In this document: positions 23,463 to 36,144 of the stretch, in pieces
How the letters are laid out: every line of letters starts with the position of its first letter
Position numbering within the stretch: position 1 is the first letter of the stretch
NCBI RefSeq assembly: GCF_016765655.2
Contig: NZ_CP086106.1
Span: forward strand, 2,042,501-2,106,500
Direction of reading: 5' to 3'
Length of the DNA: 64,000 nucleotides
DNA from: Skermanella mucosa
GTDB lineage: Bacteria; Pseudomonadota; Alphaproteobacteria; Azospirillales; Azospirillaceae
Program-made: the position numbers and the translations under genes
The notes under the pieces: model-generated
Seen by the model: only the letters and a program-made list of their open reading frames with translations
What the model was told of the DNA's origin: nothing
Database searches by the model: none

Positions 23463-24863
23463 TCAGGATCGTCCGGGCGGGAGCGCAATGGGATGCTGCA
23501 TCTCGTAGGCGCGTGCCGCCCGCAGCACGAGGTCGTCCCGGTGCATCGGCCCCACGATCTGCAGCCCGACCGGCAGGCCCGCCGCGGTCAGGCCGCAGGG
23601 GATGGAGGCGGCGGGCTGCTGGGTGAGGTTGAACGGATAGCTGAACGGTGTCCAGTCGATCCAGCCGGTCTCGTCCGGACGGCTGGGTTCGTTCTGGCCG
23701 GCCTCGAAGGCCGGGATCGGCATGGCCGGCGTCAGCAGGATGTCGTAGCGCCGGTGGAAGAGGCTCATCTGCATGCCGAGGCGCGCGCGCGCCAGGACTG
23801 CCTGCTGGTAATCGAGCAGCGAAAGCGACGCGCCCGCGCTTTCGAACCCGCGGAGATGCGGGTCCATCATCGCCTTCTGCTCTTCGGTGAAGCCGGCCAT
23901 CACCGTTGCGGCGCCGGCCGACCAGTGGGCGAAGAAGACGTCGGTGGTGCCCGGCAGGTCGAGCATCACCTCCTCGACCTCGGCGCCCAGGTCCGTGAAC
24001 TCCGTGGCCGCGCGCCGGACGAGGGCGGCGACCTCCGGGTCCACCGGCGCGCCGTTCAGGGTAGGCGCGAAGGCGACCTTCAGTCCGGCGACGCCGCCGT
24101 CCAGTCCCGCCAGATAATCCTTGTCGACGGGGGGCAGGGCGTACCAGTCGCGCGGATCGGGACATGCCAGGACCCGGAGCATCAGCGCCGCGTCGGGCAC
24201 GGTCCGGGTCATCGGACCGACATGGGATACCGTGCCGAAGGGGCTCGCCGGGTAGGCCGGAACCCGGCCGAAGCTCGGCTTCAGCCCGAAGATGCCGGTG
24301 AACGACGCGGGAATGCGGATCGATCCGCCGCCGTCGGTGCCGACATGCAGCGCTCCCATGCCGGTGGCCGCCGCCACCGCGGCGCCTCCGCTCGACCCGC
24401 CGGGCGTCATGGCCGGATTCCAGGGATTGCGGGTGATGCCGGTCAGCGGGCTGTCGGTCACCCCCTTGTGCCCCAATTCGGGAGTCGTCGTCTTGCCCAG
24501 CAGGATCGCACCCTGCTCGCGCAGCCTGGCGGTCGCCGGCGCATCCTCCTCCCACGGCTGGTCGGGGCTGATCGCCTTGCTGCCCCTGAGCGTCGGCCAT
24601 CCCTTCGTCAGGAGCAGGTCCTTGATGGTCGTCGGAACGCCGTCCACCAGGCCAAGCGGCTTGCCTTTCAGCCAGCGCTCCTCGCTGGCGCGCGCCGACT
24701 CCATCGCCGCGTCGCCATCGACCAGGGTAAAGGCATTGAGTTCGGCATCGACGGCAGCGATGAGGTCGAGGCAGGCTTGGGTGACTTCCACGGGGGAAAG
24801 CCGGCGGCTTCGATAGAGAACCAGAAGTTCAGTGGCGGAGAGCAGGGCCGGATCATTCTTCAT
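23463..24863 (-). CDS. Amidase (amidase signature family)
   Basis: 466 residues, normal for the family. The Ser-cisSer-Lys triad is visible: Lys81 ('GVPTTIKDLLL'), cis-Ser157 ('TPGGSSGGAAVAAATG') and nucleophile Ser181 ('GTDGGGSIRIPASFTGIFGLKP'). It hydrolyses carboxylic amides to the acid and ammonia in the cytoplasm; the natural amide cannot be deduced. It is the first gene of a unit with the DUF2256 gene. A GatA role is unlikely, because gatB and gatC are not nearby and the C-terminal half is that of a stand-alone amidase. Confidence 0.92.
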   Translation of the reverse strand: MKNDPALLSATELLVLYRSRRLSPVEVTQACLDLIAAVDAELNAFTLVDGDAAMESARASEERWLKGKPLGLVDGVPTTIKDLLLTKGWPTLRGSKAISPDQPWEEDAPATARLREQGAILLGKTTTPELGHKGVTDSPLTGITRNPWNPAMTPGGSSGGAAVAAATGMGALHVGTDGGGSIRIPASFTGIFGLKPSFGRVPAYPASPFGTVSHVGPMTRTVPDAALMLRVLACPDPRDWYALPPVDKDYLAGLDGGVAGLKVAFAPTLNGAPVDPEVAALVRRAATEFTDLGAEVEEVMLDLPGTTDVFFAHWSAGAATVMAGFTEEQKAMMDPHLRGFESAGASLSLLDYQQAVLARARLGMQMSLFHRRYDILLTPAMPIPAFEAGQNEPSRPDETGWIDWTPFSYPFNLTQQPAASIPCGLTAAGLPVGLQIVGPMHRDDLVLRAARAYEMQHPIALPPGRS

Positions 24864-25025
24864 AGTGGAGTATGCCGATATCTGTGCGGAACGGGGGGTG
24901 CGTCATTTAGTCTAGTTCCTGGATGCTGATGTCACCAAGCCGTAATCGTTCCGTGCATTGAAGCATTAACAAACCTCGCCTATGCTGCGCTGCACAATCA
25001 AAACGCGGGTCGATAAGGAGCCTGA

Positions 25026-25796
25026 ATGTCGCTCATTACCTTGGAAGGCAAGCGCGGCCTTGTGGTCGGCATTGCCAATGACAGCAGCATCGCTTACGGC
25101 TGCGCCAAGGCCTTCCGGGCGCTCGGCGCCGAGCTGGCGGTGACATATCTCAACGCCAAGGCCGAACGGCACGTCAAGCCGCTGGCCGACGAGCTGGAAG
25201 CCTCGCTGTTCCTGCCGCTCGACGTTCGGGAGGAAGGCGAGCTGGAAGCGGTATTCGCCGCGATCCAGGAGAAATGGGGCAAGCTCGACTTCGTGCTCCA
25301 TTCCATCGCCTTCGCCCCGAAGGAGGATCTGCACGCCCGTGTCGTCGATGCCTCGCGCGAGGGTTTCCTGCTGGCCATGGACGTCTCCTGCCACTCCTTC
25401 GTGCGGATGGCCAAGCTGGCGGAGCCGCTGATGACCGACGGCGGCTGCCTGCAGACGGTGTCCTTCTACGGCGGTGAGAAGGTGGTCGAGCACTACAACC
25501 TGATGGGGCCGGTCAAGGCCGCGCTGGAAAGCGTGACCCGGTACATGGCGGCCGAACTGGGAACCAAGGGCATCCGCGTCCATGCCCTGTCGCCCGGCCC
25601 GCTGGCGACCCGCGCGGCATCCGGCATCGATCGCTTCGACGAGCTGATGGCCCGTGTCACGGAACGCGCCCCGACCCACCATCTGGTCACCATCGAGGAT
25701 GTCGGCGCCTACGCGGCGTTCCTGGCGAGCGACGCGGCCAAGTCGCTGACCGGGTCGGTCGCCTTCATCGACGGCGGCTACAACATCGTCGGCTGA
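25026..25796 (+). CDS. fabI: Enoyl-[acyl-carrier-protein] reductase (NADH)
   Basis: 256 residues. Catalyses the last reduction in each cycle of type II fatty acid synthesis. FabI signatures: 'GLVVGIANDSSIAYGCAKAF' (the divergent SDR cofactor loop), 'LHSIAFAPKEDL', and catalytic Tyr157-x6-Lys164 (YNLMGPVK) with the second Tyr148 ('SFYGGEKVV'). The C-terminal 'SLTGSVAFIDGGYNIVG' is also typical. Alphaproteobacteria commonly carry two FabI copies, and this may be either one. An AAGGAG precedes the ATG. Confidence 0.95.
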   Translation: MSLITLEGKRGLVVGIANDSSIAYGCAKAFRALGAELAVTYLNAKAERHVKPLADELEASLFLPLDVREEGELEAVFAAIQEKWGKLDFVLHSIAFAPKEDLHARVVDASREGFLLAMDVSCHSFVRMAKLAEPLMTDGGCLQTVSFYGGEKVVEHYNLMGPVKAALESVTRYMAAELGTKGIRVHALSPGPLATRAASGIDRFDELMARVTERAPTHHLVTIEDVGAYAAFLASDAAKSLTGSVAFIDGGYNIVG

Positions 25797-25817
25797 ACCT
25801 CCGGCGGCTGATGATAA

Positions 25818-25850
25818 TCTCCCCTCTTCCCAGCCCGGGGAGAGGGGAGA
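25818..25850 (+). promoter_or_regulatory. Hairpin enclosing the ribosome binding site of the HD-domain gene
   Basis: Bases 25818-25831 pair with 25837-25850 (14 bp including one T-G pair, 5-nt loop). The descending arm contains the GGGGAGA ribosome binding site of the ATG at 25854. No U-tract follows. It could lower or condition translation of the HD-domain gene relative to fabI. Confidence 0.45.
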
Positions 25851-25853
25851 ACC

Positions 25854-26495
25854 ATGACCGCTGAACCGCGCCTCGCGCAGATTCTCGATTTCCTGCTGCT
25901 GATCGACCGTTTCAAGACGATCGAGCGGCGGGGCTACATAGCCGACGGCTCGCGGCGCGAGACGGACGCGGAGCATACCTGGCACATGGGGCTGTTCGCC
26001 CTGCTGCTTCACAGGGAACTCGGGTTCGAGGTCGACCTGGGGCGCGTCCTCACGCTCGTCCTGGTCCATGACCTGGTCGAGATCCATGCCGGGGATACCT
26101 ATGCCTACGACGAGGCCGGCTGCGTCGGGCAGGCCGAGCGGGAGATCGCGGCGGCGGAACGCCTGTTCGCCGAACTGCCCCCTGACCTGGGAGCCAGCCT
26201 GCATGCGTGGTGGCGCGAATTTGAGGCCGGGGAAACTCCCGAGGCCCGTTTCGCCAAGGCGATCGACCGGCTCCAGGGCTTCGCGCAGAACTACAATTCC
26301 GGTGGACGGGCGTGGCGGGAGAACGGGATCGCGCGGGAACGGACCTACCAGCGGACCGACCTGCCGATGGCGATCGATCCGGCGCTTAGAAGCGTCGTGG
26401 AGGAATTGTACCGACGCGCCGACCGGGAGGGATTGTGGCCCGGTGAGGCTTCCTCGCCGGAACGGGTGGGTGGGACCGGCCAGGCCGGGACTTGA
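25854..26495 (+). CDS. HD-domain phosphohydrolase (YfbR/HDDC2-like)
   Basis: 213 residues. The metal-binding HD signature is present: His in 'DAEHTWHMGLFALLL', the His-Asp pair in 'LVLVHDLVEIHAGDTYAYD', and a distal Asp in 'FAKAIDRLQGF'. Family members are mostly 5'-deoxynucleotidases that hydrolyse dNMPs, or related phosphohydrolases. It follows fabI by 57 bp on the same strand, with its ribosome binding site inside a strong hairpin. The last 20 residues are low-complexity and may be dispensable. Confidence 0.85.
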   Translation: MTAEPRLAQILDFLLLIDRFKTIERRGYIADGSRRETDAEHTWHMGLFALLLHRELGFEVDLGRVLTLVLVHDLVEIHAGDTYAYDEAGCVGQAEREIAAAERLFAELPPDLGASLHAWWREFEAGETPEARFAKAIDRLQGFAQNYNSGGRAWRENGIARERTYQRTDLPMAIDPALRSVVEELYRRADREGLWPGEASSPERVGGTGQAGT

Positions 26496-26595
26496 TGCCG
26501 CGCGGCCGGTCCGTGGGACCAGCGCTCGGATTCGATGACAGGGCAGGGAGGACCCTGCTTCCTGGATGCTTTCGCGGATGACGGGCAATGCTCGC

Positions 26596-27753
26596 TCAGC
26601 CCCACTTCGCCAAGCCCCGTGATGCCACCGCCACGGCCAGGCCGAAGGCGGCGAAGCCGATGAAGGCGGCGGTGTAGCCGCCGGCGTCGATGATCCAGCC
26701 GGACAGCGGGGAGCCCACTGCTTGGCCGATAGTGGTGGCCAAGAGCGGCATGACGGGACCGAAAGCCGGCCGGTCGGCCATGATCCGCACGCCCTGGACC
26801 AGATAGAACCCGGTCAGGGTCATGTACGAGGCCCCGAAGGCCGCGGCGGAGATCAGTGCCAGATACAGCACATTGGGCGCCGCGGCAGCCAAGCCCAGGG
26901 AACAGGCCATCAGCGCCAGCGCCAGCGCGTGGGTCCGGCTGGAGCCCAGGCGGTCGATCAGATCGCCGGCCGCGCTGCCCGTCAGGCCCATCATTCCGAT
27001 CGCCAGCCACATCCAAGCGCTGTGCCCCGTGGACAGCCCGCCCTGGCGAACCACCAGGTCGGGGGCGAAAACCCAGTAGATGCTGCTGACCAGTCCCATG
27101 CAGCCAGCCAGCGCACTGAGCCGCCCGATTGCCCGCCACTGCTCGCGGCTGACCGCCGGCAGTGGCTCGCCCTTGCCCGGCGCAGCCTCCGTAGCCGGGC
27201 GCTGCGGAAGGTATGCCAGTGCTGCCAGCGCCCCTACCGCTGCCAGAAGCGCAAAGACCATGTACGCGGAGCGCCAAGCCCCGAGCAACCAGGCCATGGC
27301 CGGCATGCCCAAAGCGACCCCCAGGCTCGTGCCCGCATTGTGGATGGCATTCACCCGCCCGCGAAGGGCAGGGTGCACGGCTTGGTGCACGGCCTGGGCC
27401 ATGACCGGCGACGACAGCCCGGTGCTGATGCCGCAGATGACGACACCTATGCCCAGCACCATCACGCCAGGGGCATTGGCAATGGCCAACAAGCCTGCCG
27501 CAGCCAAGCCCGCAGCCAACCCCGCGGCTCGCCGCGGGCCCAGCCACTGACACACCGCCGGTGCGATAAGAATGGCGCCAATGAAGCTGACGAAGGGCAG
27601 GGCACCGATGATCCCGGCGCCGGTGGCGTCGAGCCCGAGATCATCGCGGATTGCCGGCAGGAACAGCCCAAACACGAACCGGGCCAGACCGTAGGTGATG
27701 GCGATGATGCCGCTGCCGAGCACAGCGATGCCGAGGGTGGAAGGATGGCGCAA
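26596..27753 (-). CDS. MFS transporter, YbfB/YjiJ-like
   Basis: 385 residues, about 12 membrane helices. The N-terminal 'AITYGLARFVFGLFLPAIRDDLGL' is the hallmark of the YbfB/YjiJ-like major facilitator group, and 'RGRVNAIHNAGTSLGVALGMP' and 'GDLIDRLGSSRTHAL' resemble the usual loop motifs. Substrate unknown. It is flanked on its upstream side by a non-coding stretch with a REP-like inverted pair. Confidence 0.88.
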   Translation of the reverse strand: MRHPSTLGIAVLGSGIIAITYGLARFVFGLFLPAIRDDLGLDATGAGIIGALPFVSFIGAILIAPAVCQWLGPRRAAGLAAGLAAAGLLAIANAPGVMVLGIGVVICGISTGLSSPVMAQAVHQAVHPALRGRVNAIHNAGTSLGVALGMPAMAWLLGAWRSAYMVFALLAAVGALAALAYLPQRPATEAAPGKGEPLPAVSREQWRAIGRLSALAGCMGLVSSIYWVFAPDLVVRQGGLSTGHSAWMWLAIGMMGLTGSAAGDLIDRLGSSRTHALALALMACSLGLAAAAPNVLYLALISAAAFGASYMTLTGFYLVQGVRIMADRPAFGPVMPLLATTIGQAVGSPLSGWIIDAGGYTAAFIGFAAFGLAVAVASRGLAKWG

Positions 27754-28337
27754 AACGAACTGGCCCTTGCCAAGGGTTTCGGTGATCCGGCGGCCAGAGC
27801 CGTCGCCCAGGCTCCGGGTGTGCTGCTGCCGGAAGTCGGCATCGATCAGCGTTTCACTAGCGAACTGACGCAGTCAACCCGGGGTCATTACCGCCCTGTG
27901 ACCGCAGCGTCGCGTCATCGTCACTTTTTTCCTTGCGCCATGAGGCCGGGATGTATGAGGCAGCCGCCGGGGCCAAGCGAGCGCAGTTGCGCTTCCGTCA
28001 TAAACACACGTTGGATAAGGTGCTTTCCACGGCGTTTGTTCCGGGATCGGGCTAACGGCAGTTTAGAGCGTTCACCGGTCAGCTTGACCCGCCCGGAACA
28101 GGCGATTCGATGCGTTGGGCCACGGCCCAACCTACGGTTTACGCGGAGCGAAGGTTGCGCGGACCGTCGATCGTAGGTTGGGCCGTGGCCCAACGCATCG
28201 CGACGAGTGGAGCGGCAGGTCGTGTGGAACGGGTCAACCTGGTCAGAAACCGCTCCGCCGGAACTATCCAGCCGCTCCCAATCTCTGCCTGAACCTTGTC
28301 AACGCAAGCAGGTTCGATGATCTATGACTGCCGCATC
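27754..28337. other. 584-bp non-coding stretch with REP-like pair
   Basis: Between the MFS transporter start and the hutG stop. It holds the transporter's presumed promoter region and the inverted repeat pair at 28108-28200. A plus-strand frame continues through 27754-27860 without recognisable homology. I see no RNA gene. Confidence 0.5.
28108..28200. repeat. REP-like palindromic pair (BIME-like)
   Basis: A 29-bp arm (28108-28136) is repeated as a perfect inverted copy at 28172-28200, with a 35-bp spacer. Each arm is itself a near-palindrome (GTTGGGC-CACG-GCCCAAC). This nested design is that of REP/BIME elements, which are dispersed intergenic repeats mobilised by RAYT transposases. The two arms can form a cruciform, or a long mRNA hairpin. 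Confidence 0.75.
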
Positions 28338-29162
28338 TCAATAATACGCCACGCGCTGCCGCCGGCCTTCGGCATGCTCCCACGACCACTCCACCAAGGC
28401 CGATACGAAACGCTCCAATACGGGCCGAACTGACGCGGCAAGGTCGCTGCGGTACCGGAAAGGCGGCGTTTCATCCATGTAGGTGCCCTGGTTTATCTCG
28501 AGCTGGATGACATGGATGTTGTCTTCCGGCCGGCCGTAGTGGCGGGCGATGTAGCCGCCCGCCGATCGCGGGTCGAACAGGGACGTGAAATTGTCCGTAC
28601 AGGCGAGGACGTTGGACAGGCGCCTGGAGAGATGGGGGCTGGCGCTGGTGTCGTCGACCGTGGCCAGGCTGAAGTCGTTCCGGCCGAGACGCCGGGCATC
28701 GCCGGAGGCCCTGGCCGAGTGAGCGTCCAGAAGGACCGCGATGCCGAAGCGATCCTTCAGGGCGGCCAGTTCAGCCTGAAGCTGGCGATGGTAGGGTTGC
28801 CAGTAGGTCGCGATGCGGCGCCTGACCTCCACCGCGTCGGGCTGGCAACCGTCCAGGTAAAGGGGAAGGTCGTCGGCCGTGCCGATAGGGCACAATCCGG
28901 TGAAGCCGCGACCGCCGGAAAGCCCGTTCCGTGACGGATCGCGGTTGAGGTCTATGACGTAGCGCGACTGGGTCGCCGCGAGAAAGCCAGCGCCGAGGGC
29001 CGGGGCGAAATTATAAAGGCGATCCAGATGCCAATCCGTATCCGGCACCTGATGCGCCCAGTCGGTCATGCCGACGGCGATCTCCCGGGGAAGGTCGGTG
29101 CCCACGTGGGGCAGGCTGATAAGTACCGGAGTCTCTCCGGGCTGGAATCGGTAACTCTCCAT
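28338..29162 (-). CDS. hutG: N-formylglutamate amidohydrolase (deformylase)
   Basis: 274 residues from ATG at 29162, which has GAGGAA 5 bp upstream; a longer frame to 29240 adds a Pro-rich stretch without homology. It converts N-formylglutamate to glutamate and formate, the last step of one histidine-degradation route. Family signatures: 'PVLISLPHVGTDLP', 'VPDTDWHLDRLYNF', 'RYVIDLNRDPS', 'LLDAHSA' and the C-terminal 'IQLEINQGTYMDE'. Other hut genes are absent, so a related formyl-amide role is possible. Confidence 0.87.
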   Translation of the reverse strand: MESYRFQPGETPVLISLPHVGTDLPREIAVGMTDWAHQVPDTDWHLDRLYNFAPALGAGFLAATQSRYVIDLNRDPSRNGLSGGRGFTGLCPIGTADDLPLYLDGCQPDAVEVRRRIATYWQPYHRQLQAELAALKDRFGIAVLLDAHSARASGDARRLGRNDFSLATVDDTSASPHLSRRLSNVLACTDNFTSLFDPRSAGGYIARHYGRPEDNIHVIQLEINQGTYMDETPPFRYRSDLAASVRPVLERFVSALVEWSWEHAEGRRQRVAYY

Positions 29163-29358
29163 CGGTTCCTCACATCCCCGCGATCCCCCGGGTCGGGGCG
29201 GGGCGGTCAGAAGGCTTGCCGGGTCGTCGGCAGCGGCCATGCAGATCCGCTATCCGGCTATGACAAAAGCACTATCGATGAAGATCGTTCGGGGGTCAAA
29301 CGATATGTAGATTTTGTTGCGCGGTTGCGGGACTTCCCGGAGGGCCATGCCGCCGCGT

Positions 29359-29706
29359 TCAGGCCTCCAGATCCGGTTCGCTTTCGGCGACGTGGTCGAC
29401 CATATCGGACAACACCCGGCGGATATGCTCGTCGGTGATCAGGTAGAAGACGCGGTTGCCGCGCCGCTCGGCCTGGATCAGGCGCCCGGCCCGCAGGAGA
29501 CGCAGGTGATGGCTGACCAGCGACGCCGAAAGCCCGAGCTGGCTCGCCATGTCGCCGACCGATGCGGGGGTCTCCAGGCAGGCAAGGATGATCCGCAGCC
29601 GGCTCGGGTCGCTCATCAAGCGGAACATGTCCGCCAGTTCGGTGGTCTGGTCCTCCGAAAGGCGCAGGTGGGCGGGAAGATCCTTGGCGGAGGTATGCTT
29701 CAGCAT
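29359..29706 (-). CDS. ArsR-family transcriptional regulator
   Basis: 115 residues, winged helix. 'MFRLMSDPSRLRIILACLETPASVGDMASQLGLSASLVSHHLRLLRAGRLIQAERRGNRVFYLI' is the ArsR pattern. There are no adjacent cysteine pairs in the recognition region, so the classic As/Cd thiolate site is not visible; C-terminal His/Glu/Asp residues ('MVDHVAESEPD') could bind metal. It sits between hutG and the AstE-like gene, all on one strand, and may regulate them or itself. Confidence 0.9.
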   Translation of the reverse strand: MLKHTSAKDLPAHLRLSEDQTTELADMFRLMSDPSRLRIILACLETPASVGDMASQLGLSASLVSHHLRLLRAGRLIQAERRGNRVFYLITDEHIRRVLSDMVDHVAESEPDLEA

Positions 29707-29784
29707 GGAATGGGTCCGATCCGGCGGTTCAATAGTTAGAAATCATGTTTCCGCCGCCCGGTATCAAGGCCGGCGTCGCAGGCA

Positions 29785-30927
29785 TCAGTCGACCAGGAGA
29801 GACCAGGTGCGGTCGCTCAAAGGCATCGCCCCGGCTACGGCGGCTACGGTTTCGCCGGCCGCCGCCATCTTCATCTGCGTTCGCGACCACAAAAGACCGG
29901 AGGTGCGGCTGACCAGGGGAGTGCGCGCCGCCTGCGGATCTTCCGCCGTCGGGTCGACGATTTCGGCGACCACCTCGCCGTTCCTGACGAAATCACCGAT
30001 TTCCCGCCGGAAGGCGACGATCCCCGGCAGAGGCGCGATCAGGCGGTCGACGCCCGACAAAGGCGTCGCCGCACAGCGTGCCGGCGGGACCGGGCCGGGA
30101 GTTCCGGCGACCAGGCCTCGGCGCTGGAGGAAACGGAGGATGTTATCCGCGTCGGAAGCGGCGATCCCATCCTGCACGTCGGACTTCCCGCGCAGCTCCA
30201 CCGTCGCGGAGAGGCAGGCGGACGGTATCGGGAACCGCTCGCCGAAGCGGAGCCTGAGCTTCCACCAAGGCATGGAACACGCCTCGTCGAACGGATCGCC
30301 GCCGCTGTCGCCGGCCAGCATCACCGCCCGGCAGCCCAACTGGGCCGCGAGGTCGGCGGCCGCCGGCCAGAGATCGTCGGACACATACATGTGCATCAAC
30401 GAGTCGAGGTCGCAGTGCAGGTCCAGGACGATGTCGGCGTCGATCGCCAGGGTCAGCAGCGTCCGGCGCAGTTCCTGGACGTCGCTCCCGGTGCGGATTT
30501 CCCCGAGCGCCTCGAGCAGCGCCGCGCGGATGGCGGCGACGTTGTCCGCCGAGTCGGTGCCGAGTCTGTCTTCGAGCCGTGGCGCCACCGTCTCGACCAG
30601 ATCCGCGAAGCCGCGATTGAAATTCTGTCCATGCTCCAGGGAGCTGCGGCCGTGGAGGCGGCCGGCCAGGTACTGGTCCAGCCCGATCGGGTTCGCGACC
30701 GGGACGACGATGATCTCGCCCCGGATGGCGCCGCTCCGGTCGGCCTCGTCGAGTCGCGCGATCAGATGGTGCGCGACCAGCATGCCGGGGATTTCGTCAG
30801 CATGCAGCCCCGCCTGGATATAAGCCTTGGGCCGCGCGCCGGGTGTGCCGTACCGATGCACGGTGACGTGTCTTGCCGTTCCGAGATGCTGTGCGGGCAG
30901 CGGGAGGGCGACGGTGGTCTTGGCCAT
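29785..30927 (-). CDS. Succinylglutamate desuccinylase/aspartoacylase-family protein
   Basis: 380 residues. Zinc carboxypeptidase-like (M14/AstE) fold: zinc ligands His42 and Glu45 ('AGLHADEIPG') and His171 ('VLDLHCDLDS'), with the substrate Arg/Asn region 'HGQNFNRGF'. The C-terminal 80 residues form a beta domain ('LIAPLPGIVAFRREIGDFVRNGEVVAEIVDP') resembling a lipoyl-like hammerhead, usual in this subfamily. Likely removes an N-acyl group from an amino acid. It is first of a possible three-gene unit with the ArsR and hutG genes. Confidence 0.85.
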   Translation of the reverse strand: MAKTTVALPLPAQHLGTARHVTVHRYGTPGARPKAYIQAGLHADEIPGMLVAHHLIARLDEADRSGAIRGEIIVVPVANPIGLDQYLAGRLHGRSSLEHGQNFNRGFADLVETVAPRLEDRLGTDSADNVAAIRAALLEALGEIRTGSDVQELRRTLLTLAIDADIVLDLHCDLDSLMHMYVSDDLWPAAADLAAQLGCRAVMLAGDSGGDPFDEACSMPWWKLRLRFGERFPIPSACLSATVELRGKSDVQDGIAASDADNILRFLQRRGLVAGTPGPVPPARCAATPLSGVDRLIAPLPGIVAFRREIGDFVRNGEVVAEIVDPTAEDPQAARTPLVSRTSGLLWSRTQMKMAAAGETVAAVAGAMPLSDRTWSLLVD

Positions 30928-31355
30928 GGATCATCCGATACGGGTTCTTCTATCCCGGCAATCTAAGCGGTGCCGCTCGTCCGGGCACAAGGAGGATTTT
31001 TGGACAATGGCGGATGAGGACGGGGCGGTCTGATCCGAATGTCCTGCTCGGAACCATCTGGCCAACGAAAACGATGGTCTGAGCGTAAGGGAAATCATCA
31101 CGGCCCGCGGCGGTGACGACACGATCGCGGGAGGTGACGGGAACGACATCATCGACGGTGGCGAGGGCGCCGGCTTCGATCCGCTCGCCCGCCTGAGGCA
31201 GGAGGCGTCCGGAACTTCCCTGGAGCCTGGGCGGAGGTCACGAGATCCTGTTCGTCGGCCTGCTCGACTTCGAGTTCGATGCGGCCAATTTCTGCACTGC
31301 GTAACGGCGCCCGCGACGGCGTGGTCGGAGACGCGCAGTTCGAACCGGGCGTCGT
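30928..31355. other. 428-bp stretch without an intact gene
   Basis: Between the AstE-like start and the hybrid-kinase stop. The only recognisable content is a decayed RTX-type coding fragment on the plus strand (31066-31304, listed separately). Confidence 0.55.
31066..31304 (+). pseudogene. Remnant of an RTX calcium-binding protein
   Basis: Plus-strand translation of 31109-31162 gives GGDDTIAGGDGNDIIDGG, two consecutive RTX nonapeptides (G-G-x-G-x-D-x-x-x type). The frame lacks a nearby start and shifts afterwards. In another frame, 31242-31304 reads EILFVGLLDFEFDAANFCTA-stop, resembling the hydrophobic C-terminal end of RTX proteins. The pieces suggest the 3' end of a secreted hemolysin-type gene broken by frameshifts and deletion. 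Boundaries are approximate. Confidence 0.55.
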
Positions 31356-34889
<3,534 letters not shown>

Positions 34890-34896
34890 CGCGGCG

Positions 34897-35964
34897 TCAC
34901 GGCCTCTCTGGACGGGCCGTGATGACGCGCACCTCGACCATCGTCTCCAGCGGCACCTGTTCGCGGGATAGCATCCGGTTCGCGTAGGTGACGCCCAGAT
35001 AGCCCTGGCGGCCGGCCTGCTGATCGATGGTCGCGACCAGGGCGCCGCTCTTGACCGCCTCGACGGCGTCGTTCAGGGCGTCGTATCCGGCGATCCTGAC
35101 ATCCCGCCGGCCGGCTTCCTGGATGTACCGGGCGGCGCCGAGCGCCATCATGTCGTTGGCGCAGAACAGCAGCGAAATGCCGGGTTCGCGCTCGAACATC
35201 GACTTGGCGACGTCGTATGCCTCGTCGATCTTCCAGTCCGCGCTCTCCTGGGCGACCACCGTGATCGCCGGGTTGGCCGCGAAGGCCCGCAGGGCGCCGG
35301 CCTTGCGGGCCTCGGCATTGGCGGCGCTCCGGATGCCCTCTATGATCGCGGCCTTCGTCGGCACGGAGACGTTCTCGGCCAGGACCATCCCGGCCAGGTA
35401 GGCGCCGTTCTCGTTGTCGACGCTGATGAAGGGCACCCGGGCCATCCCGACCTTCTGCGCGAACTCGGCATCCAGGCGGTTGTCGATGTTGACCACCGCC
35501 AAGCCAGCCGCCTGGGCACGCTTGAGCACCGGGATCAGCTTGACGCTGTCGCCCGGCGCGATGACGATGGCGTCGACCTGCTGCCGGATCAGTTCCTCGA
35601 CGATGGCGACCTGCTGCTCGATGGAGGTCTCCTGCGCGGCGGTCTTGACCAGCAGCTCGATCCCGAGTTCCGCCTCGGCTACGCGCGCGCCCCGCTCCAT
35701 TTCGATGAAGAAAGGATTGGTCAGGGTTTTCATGACCAGGGCGATCCGGCGTCGTTCCGGCACGGGATCGGCCGGCTTGACGGCGCTTTCCTTCCGGTCG
35801 GCGATGGAGCCCTTGTCCGCGGGCTTGGGGTCGTCGCAGGCGGCGAGCCAGACGGTCGCGAAGACGGCGACGAGGATGCCGCCCATGGCCCTCGCGGCGG
35901 CCCTCAGCAGCGGACACGGTTCCCGGTACGGGGTCGTGGCGGCGGAAGTCCCTGCGATGCCCAT
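34897..35964 (-). CDS. Sugar-type periplasmic binding lipoprotein
   Basis: 355 residues from ATG at 35964, preceded by GGAG. An internal ATG at 35886 would give a shorter, more standard lipoprotein signal ('[17 protein letters not shown]'), so the start is uncertain. Type I (RbsB-like) binding fold: '[33 protein letters not shown]', '[13 protein letters not shown]', 'VVNIDNRLD', '[14 protein letters not shown]' and '[17 protein letters not shown]'. No ABC transporter genes are near. Its placement 7 bp before the hybrid-kinase gene argues for a receptor role in signalling. Confidence 0.9.
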   Translation of the reverse strand: MGIAGTSAATTPYREPCPLLRAAARAMGGILVAVFATVWLAACDDPKPADKGSIADRKESAVKPADPVPERRRIALVMKTLTNPFFIEMERGARVAEAELGIELLVKTAAQETSIEQQVAIVEELIRQQVDAIVIAPGDSVKLIPVLKRAQAAGLAVVNIDNRLDAEFAQKVGMARVPFISVDNENGAYLAGMVLAENVSVPTKAAIIEGIRSAANAEARKAGALRAFAANPAITVVAQESADWKIDEAYDVAKSMFEREPGISLLFCANDMMALGAARYIQEAGRRDVRIAGYDALNDAVEAVKSGALVATIDQQAGRQGYLGVTYANRMLSREQVPLETMVEVRVITARPERP

Positions 35965-36067
35965 CGTTGATTCTCCATCCGGGTCGGGCGCGGGCCTGCG
36001 GCGCCCCGAGTTGAACCTGCCGGCCGGCCCGAGTCAGGATCAATCTGGCGGGCCGCCCCTGCGAGAC

Positions 36068-36084
36068 TGAACGCATCGCGTTCA
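36068..36084. promoter_or_regulatory. 17-bp palindrome before the binding-lipoprotein gene
   Basis: TGAACGC-ATC-GCGTTCA: perfect 7-bp arms with a 3-bp centre, about 105 bp upstream of the start at 35964, in the gap after the receiver gene. A plausible operator; the regulator is unknown. Confidence 0.35.
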
Positions 36085-36144
36085 ACGATCATGTCGCCCT
36101 CGCGCGGAAAACGTACAGCGGGGCCGAAACAAAACCAATCCGGA

